NCBI GenBank assembly: GCA_964636575.1
Contig: CAZWSE010000016.1
Coordinates: 1 to 43,161, forward strand
Length of the DNA stretch: 43,161 nucleotides
DNA from: CAZWSE01 sp964636575
GTDB taxonomy: Bacteria > Pseudomonadota > Alphaproteobacteria > Rhodobacterales > Rhodobacteraceae
Reading direction: 5' to 3'
Shown here piece by piece: positions 40,607-43,161 of the stretch. Numbering within the stretch: the first letter of the stretch is position 1; every line of letters starts with the position of its first letter. The notes below the pieces were generated by a model, which worked only from the letters and a program-made list of their open reading frames with translations, had not been told where the DNA came from and did not search any database. Made by a program: the position numbers and the translations under genes.

Positions 40607-41611
40607 TTAGCGCATCCAGAACCCTTCGGATTTGATCCGGTTGCGAATGGCTTGTTCTTTGCGGGGCAGGTGATCTTGGTCAAACAGCGCGCGCACTTTG
40701 TGGCCTCGTCCTTGGTAAAGGGTGCGTTTGATCGGATCGTAGCCTTTGAGCACTTTCTTGATCTTGTTTGGGGCGGCCACGGTTTCCAAGGCTTGGACCA
40801 CCTGATCGGTTTCACGCGCATAAAGCAGCGGGAAGTGTCGGTAGTGACAGCTGATGGTGCCGTCAATCAGCCCATCCGGCAGGCTGTCGCGCCCGCCGCC
40901 CAAGCTGTGGATGACCAGCGGCAGCGCGATTTGGTCCAGCCAGGGATCGATAGATTGGCATATCATTTCCTCAGGCGGGCTGTCGCGGAGGGTTGTGGCA
41001 TAGTCCGCGAAGCGTTGCCCGAAGACATGCGGGCATTTGTAGAAAAAGAAGCCAGCGTTGAAATAAAGGTACCGCCGCCAGTAGTCGTCTGGCTGGCTAA
41101 GATCGAGACTGCTTTCGAAATCGAGCTTGAATGTATCGTAGAGCGATTTCCAGATCTCGGTCCGGTTTGGACCATAAAGCTCGGGGCTGGGCCATGTGCC
41201 TTCGCGGCGCAGGGATGCACTGGGCCGCTCAAAGTCAAAGGGCACGCCCGTGATGTCGCCTGTGATCAGGGTGTCGGTGTCGAAAAAGACGAAGGGTTCG
41301 CCTTTGGGCAGTGCCATCAGGCATTCGATCTTGTTTCCATAGGGGTATTTCTGCCCGAAATGCTTGCTTTCAAAGGGTAGGATTTCGGCGTCAAGCTCGT
41401 CTAAAGCTTCTAAGATGTCAGGCTGGCGCAGGCTTTGGTCGGATTTCCACAACGGGCCAGCTTGCGGTGTGGCCACGAACAACCTGCCTTTGAATGCGGG
41501 GCTAAAGTGGCGCAGGGAAGCCGCAAACAAGAGCGCCTCATACCCCAACCGACCGGATTGCCCGACCACCACAATGTTGAACGCTTGCTGTTTTGCTGGT
41601 TGTTTTGCCAT
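40607..41611 (-). CDS. Putative GT-A fold glycosyltransferase
   Basis: A 334-residue protein with a nucleotide-sugar transferase layout: an N-terminal Rossmann-like strand (FNIVVVGQSGRLGYEALLFAASLR) and the metal-binding D-T-D at 111-113 in V-F-F-D-T-D-T-L-I-T-G, followed by aromatic segments (W-R-R-Y-L-Y-F-N-A-G-F-F-F-Y) like those of families that use UDP-sugars. No signal peptide or membrane helix is seen, so it is probably cytosolic. It lies alone on the minus strand, apart from the capsule genes. Acceptor and donor are unknown, and family placement is tentative. Confidence 0.65.
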   Translation of the reverse strand: MAKQPAKQQAFNIVVVGQSGRLGYEALLFAASLRHFSPAFKGRLFVATPQAGPLWKSDQSLRQPDILEALDELDAEILPFESKHFGQKYPYGNKIECLMALPKGEPFVFFDTDTLITGDITGVPFDFERPSASLRREGTWPSPELYGPNRTEIWKSLYDTFKLDFESSLDLSQPDDYWRRYLYFNAGFFFYKCPHVFGQRFADYATTLRDSPPEEMICQSIDPWLDQIALPLVIHSLGGGRDSLPDGLIDGTISCHYRHFPLLYARETDQVVQALETVAAPNKIKKVLKGYDPIKRTLYQGRGHKVRALFDQDHLPRKEQAIRNRIKSEGFWMR

Positions 41612-41741
41612 AGTGCCCTCGGGGGAGCGGTGATTTTAGTCGTCACCGTTCTCATTTTGGAAACAGTATAGGGCGGATGCGCCTTGGCCTAAAGGCCGAT
41701 TCTGCTGACGCGACATAGATTTTAGGTCAAGGTAGACTGCC

Positions 41742-42353
41742 ATGTGGATTATTCTAAGCCTTTTTGCTGGGGTCATGACGGGGGCCGCGAATAATGCGGG
41801 GCCTGCACCAGGGGCCGCTGCGCAAACCGCCGCTGCGCCAGAAATCGTGGCGGAAGCCGCCCCTGTAGAACCCGAAACCCAAACGCAGGCTCAAACGGGC
41901 AGTTCAAACGTGATCATCAACGGTGGTCAGGCTGGGGCATCCCCCAATGTCATCATCAACGGCGTGCCAGCCAATGCCGCGCCGCAACCCGTGCCCACGG
42001 GTAAGTTTATGACCACCGCCGAGGTCAAACCGATCTTTGACATGACCCGCGCCAACTGGATTGCGGTACGTGAATTCAACGGCAAGGATCTGATCTATGT
42101 GACCCAGATCTGGTCATGGCGGTGCGGGCTGTCAGAGCTGCACATCCAGATCAACGGCGGTGGTTTCGCCAACTGGCCGCTGCCCCCCTGCCATGAGAAA
42201 TACGCCCAACCCAATGTGATTTTGGAAGAAGACGGGCAGCCCTATGCGTCCCGCGCGCTCGGGTCTGTGCAAAGTGTCGACATTCGGTTGGTCTTTAAGG
42301 ATGGCAGTACGGATATGCAGAACTTTCTGCGCGGGAACGTGTTGATTCCATGA
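41742..42353 (+). CDS. Exported hypothetical protein with a duplicated NVIING motif
   Basis: A 203-residue protein with a short hydrophobic start (MWIILSLFAGVMTGA), probably a signal peptide, and a proline/alanine/glutamine-rich linker with two copies of the strand-like S/P-NVIINGG/V at about 55-75. A globular C-terminal domain follows with an aromatic core (IWSWRCGLSELHIQINGGGFANWPLPPC), where two cysteines could pair. AAGGT lies upstream of ATG 41742. I do not recognise the family. It precedes the esterase gene by 31 bases on the same strand. Confidence 0.75.
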   Translation: MWIILSLFAGVMTGAANNAGPAPGAAAQTAAAPEIVAEAAPVEPETQTQAQTGSSNVIINGGQAGASPNVIINGVPANAAPQPVPTGKFMTTAEVKPIFDMTRANWIAVREFNGKDLIYVTQIWSWRCGLSELHIQINGGGFANWPLPPCHEKYAQPNVILEEDGQPYASRALGSVQSVDIRLVFKDGSTDMQNFLRGNVLIP

Positions 42354-42384
42354 AGATATTTAGGGTTCAGAAAGGCCCGTTGAT

Positions 42385-43092
42385 ATGACGACTTTTCTGC
42401 TGGTGCACGGGGCGTGGCATGGCGGGTGGTGCTGGGCCGAAACCGAAAAAGCCCTGCGCGAGATGGGCCATGAGACCCATGCACCGACCTTGACCGGCTT
42501 GGGCGAACGCAGCCATCTGGCGCATGCAGACGTCGACGCTGACTTGCATGTGCAGGATATCCTCAATGTCATTCGGTGGCGTGAGTTGAGCGATATTGTT
42601 CTTGTCGGCCATTCCTACGGCGGGGTCGTGATTACTGGCGTTGCGGGGCAGGTGCCGGACAAGGTCCGATCCTTGATCTACCTTGATGCCTTTGTGCCTG
42701 AACAGAGCGGCGTGTCGGTCTTTGCCAATGCAAACCCTGCGCGGATGGCGCAGTTTGAGGCGCAGATCGCGCAGGGTGGTTTTACGGTTAAGCCCGATAT
42801 GTTCGATGCCTGGACCGATGATCCGGACAAGAAAGACTGGCTGAAACAGATGTGCACACCGCATCCTTTTGGCTGTTTTCGCGGTGGTGTGACGCTGACG
42901 GGGCGGGAAAATAGCATTGCACGGAAGCTGTTCATTATCGCCGCGCGCAACACGCCTTCGGCCTTTTGGCCCGAGTATGACCGCGTGAAGGACCAGCCCG
43001 GTTGGGACACCACACGCATCGATACAATGCACGATGCGATGGTTGAGCGACCAAGGGAGCTTGCTGCGGTGTTCGATGGTTTCGTGGGGTAG
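42385..43092 (+). CDS. Alpha/beta hydrolase, esterase/hydroxynitrile-lyase-like family
   Basis: A 235-residue serine hydrolase of the compact group that contains plant methylesterases, hydroxynitrile lyases and bacterial EstC-type esterases. It shows the opening strand F-L-L-V-H-G-A-W-H-G-G-W-C-W (oxyanion hole), G-L-G-E-R, the nucleophile elbow G-H-S-Y-G-G with serine 77, Y-L-D-A-F-V-P near 103, an aspartate after WDTTRI and a histidine in D-T-M-H-D. AAAGG precedes ATG 42385. The substrate is not evident. Confidence 0.88.
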   Translation: MTTFLLVHGAWHGGWCWAETEKALREMGHETHAPTLTGLGERSHLAHADVDADLHVQDILNVIRWRELSDIVLVGHSYGGVVITGVAGQVPDKVRSLIYLDAFVPEQSGVSVFANANPARMAQFEAQIAQGGFTVKPDMFDAWTDDPDKKDWLKQMCTPHPFGCFRGGVTLTGRENSIARKLFIIAARNTPSAFWPEYDRVKDQPGWDTTRIDTMHDAMVERPRELAAVFDGFVG

Positions 43093-43114
43093 GGCTGAAA
43101 CTGGAAGAAAAGAA

Positions 43115-43161
43115 TGGTGGGCGACCCTGGAATCGAACCAGGCGTGCGTCTCCGCGAGGGA
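43115..43161 (-). tRNA. Partial tRNA with long variable arm (probably tRNA-Leu), cut by the window end
   Basis: Read on the minus strand, the window end gives a T arm CCTGG-TTCGATT-CCAGG, the 3' acceptor strand GTCGCCC, discriminator A and encoded CCA. Before the T arm is an extended variable segment containing GCG-GAGA-CGC, typical of class II tRNAs. Discriminator A excludes serine and leaves leucine as most likely, tyrosine second. The anticodon lies outside the window. Confidence 0.85.

Noticed and set aside
1..43161. Prophage, insertion sequence, integron or CRISPR array
   Set aside because: No transposase, integrase, terminal repeats or regularly spaced repeats were seen; the coding content is core-like throughout.

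Overview
The window looks like a chromosomal segment of a Roseobacter-group alphaproteobacterium (Rhodobacteraceae/Roseobacteraceae). I infer this from several things. Two coding neighbourhoods are, from memory, usual in this family: nrdR-ribD-ribE-ribB-ribH-nusB, and SUV3-type helicase-hslR-fdxA-carD. The LexA box ahead of mmcB has the alphaproteobacterial form GTTC-N7-GTTC. The tRNA-His has A73 and no encoded G-1. RibB carries a dead GTP cyclohydrolase II domain, and there is a VPLPA/PEP-CTERM-like protein. No phage genes, insertion sequences or CRISPR arrays were seen. Nearly all of the window is ordinary core genome with a few lineage-specific pieces.

Layout. 1-3.5 kb: the end of rpoD, three tandem paralogous small secreted cysteine proteins, a YjbQ-family gene, a surface-sorted CTERM protein and dodecin. 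3.5-12.8 kb: nrdR-ribD, then a capsule block on the opposite strand (kpsS, an outer-membrane export lipoprotein, kpsC), then ribE-ribB-ribH-nusB. Apart from GTP cyclohydrolase II, the two rib segments together encode the route to riboflavin, with flavin-binding dodecin next door. 12.8-17.5 kb: a small membrane protein, a GST, a structured intergenic region, SOS-controlled mmcB, a GNAT enzyme, an ABC membrane domain without an ATPase, a cytochrome P460 and tRNA-His. 17.6-20.8 kb: rluD, rpoH behind a sigma-32-like promoter, and a third KpsS/KpsC-like protein whose start codon touches the rpoH terminator.

20.8-27.5 kb is a minus-strand run: SCP2 protein, alpha/beta hydrolase, ligase-associated exonuclease, ATP-dependent DNA ligase, amidohydrolase and oligoendopeptidase F, with several overlapping start/stop pairs. 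27.5-32.5 kb is a plus-strand run: TPR protein, large SUV3-like helicase, Hsp15-like S4 protein, ferredoxin FdxA and CarD. 32.5-41.6 kb holds a KefB/C-type antiporter, an Lrp regulator divergent from hppD, a 933-residue membrane-spanning protein, O-acetylhomoserine sulfhydrylase and a DxD glycosyltransferase. 41.7 kb to the end holds an exported protein, an esterase-like hydrolase and a partial tRNA.

The most unusual item is the 933-residue protein. Its N-terminus resembles the GspL/PilM fold and its C-terminus resembles the GspC/PilP domain, joined through one membrane segment, with no secretion or pilus genes nearby. Other points worth a second look are the tandem secreted triplet, the structured RNA candidate before mmcB, the capsule block splitting the riboflavin genes, and the rpoH terminator/capsule-gene junction.
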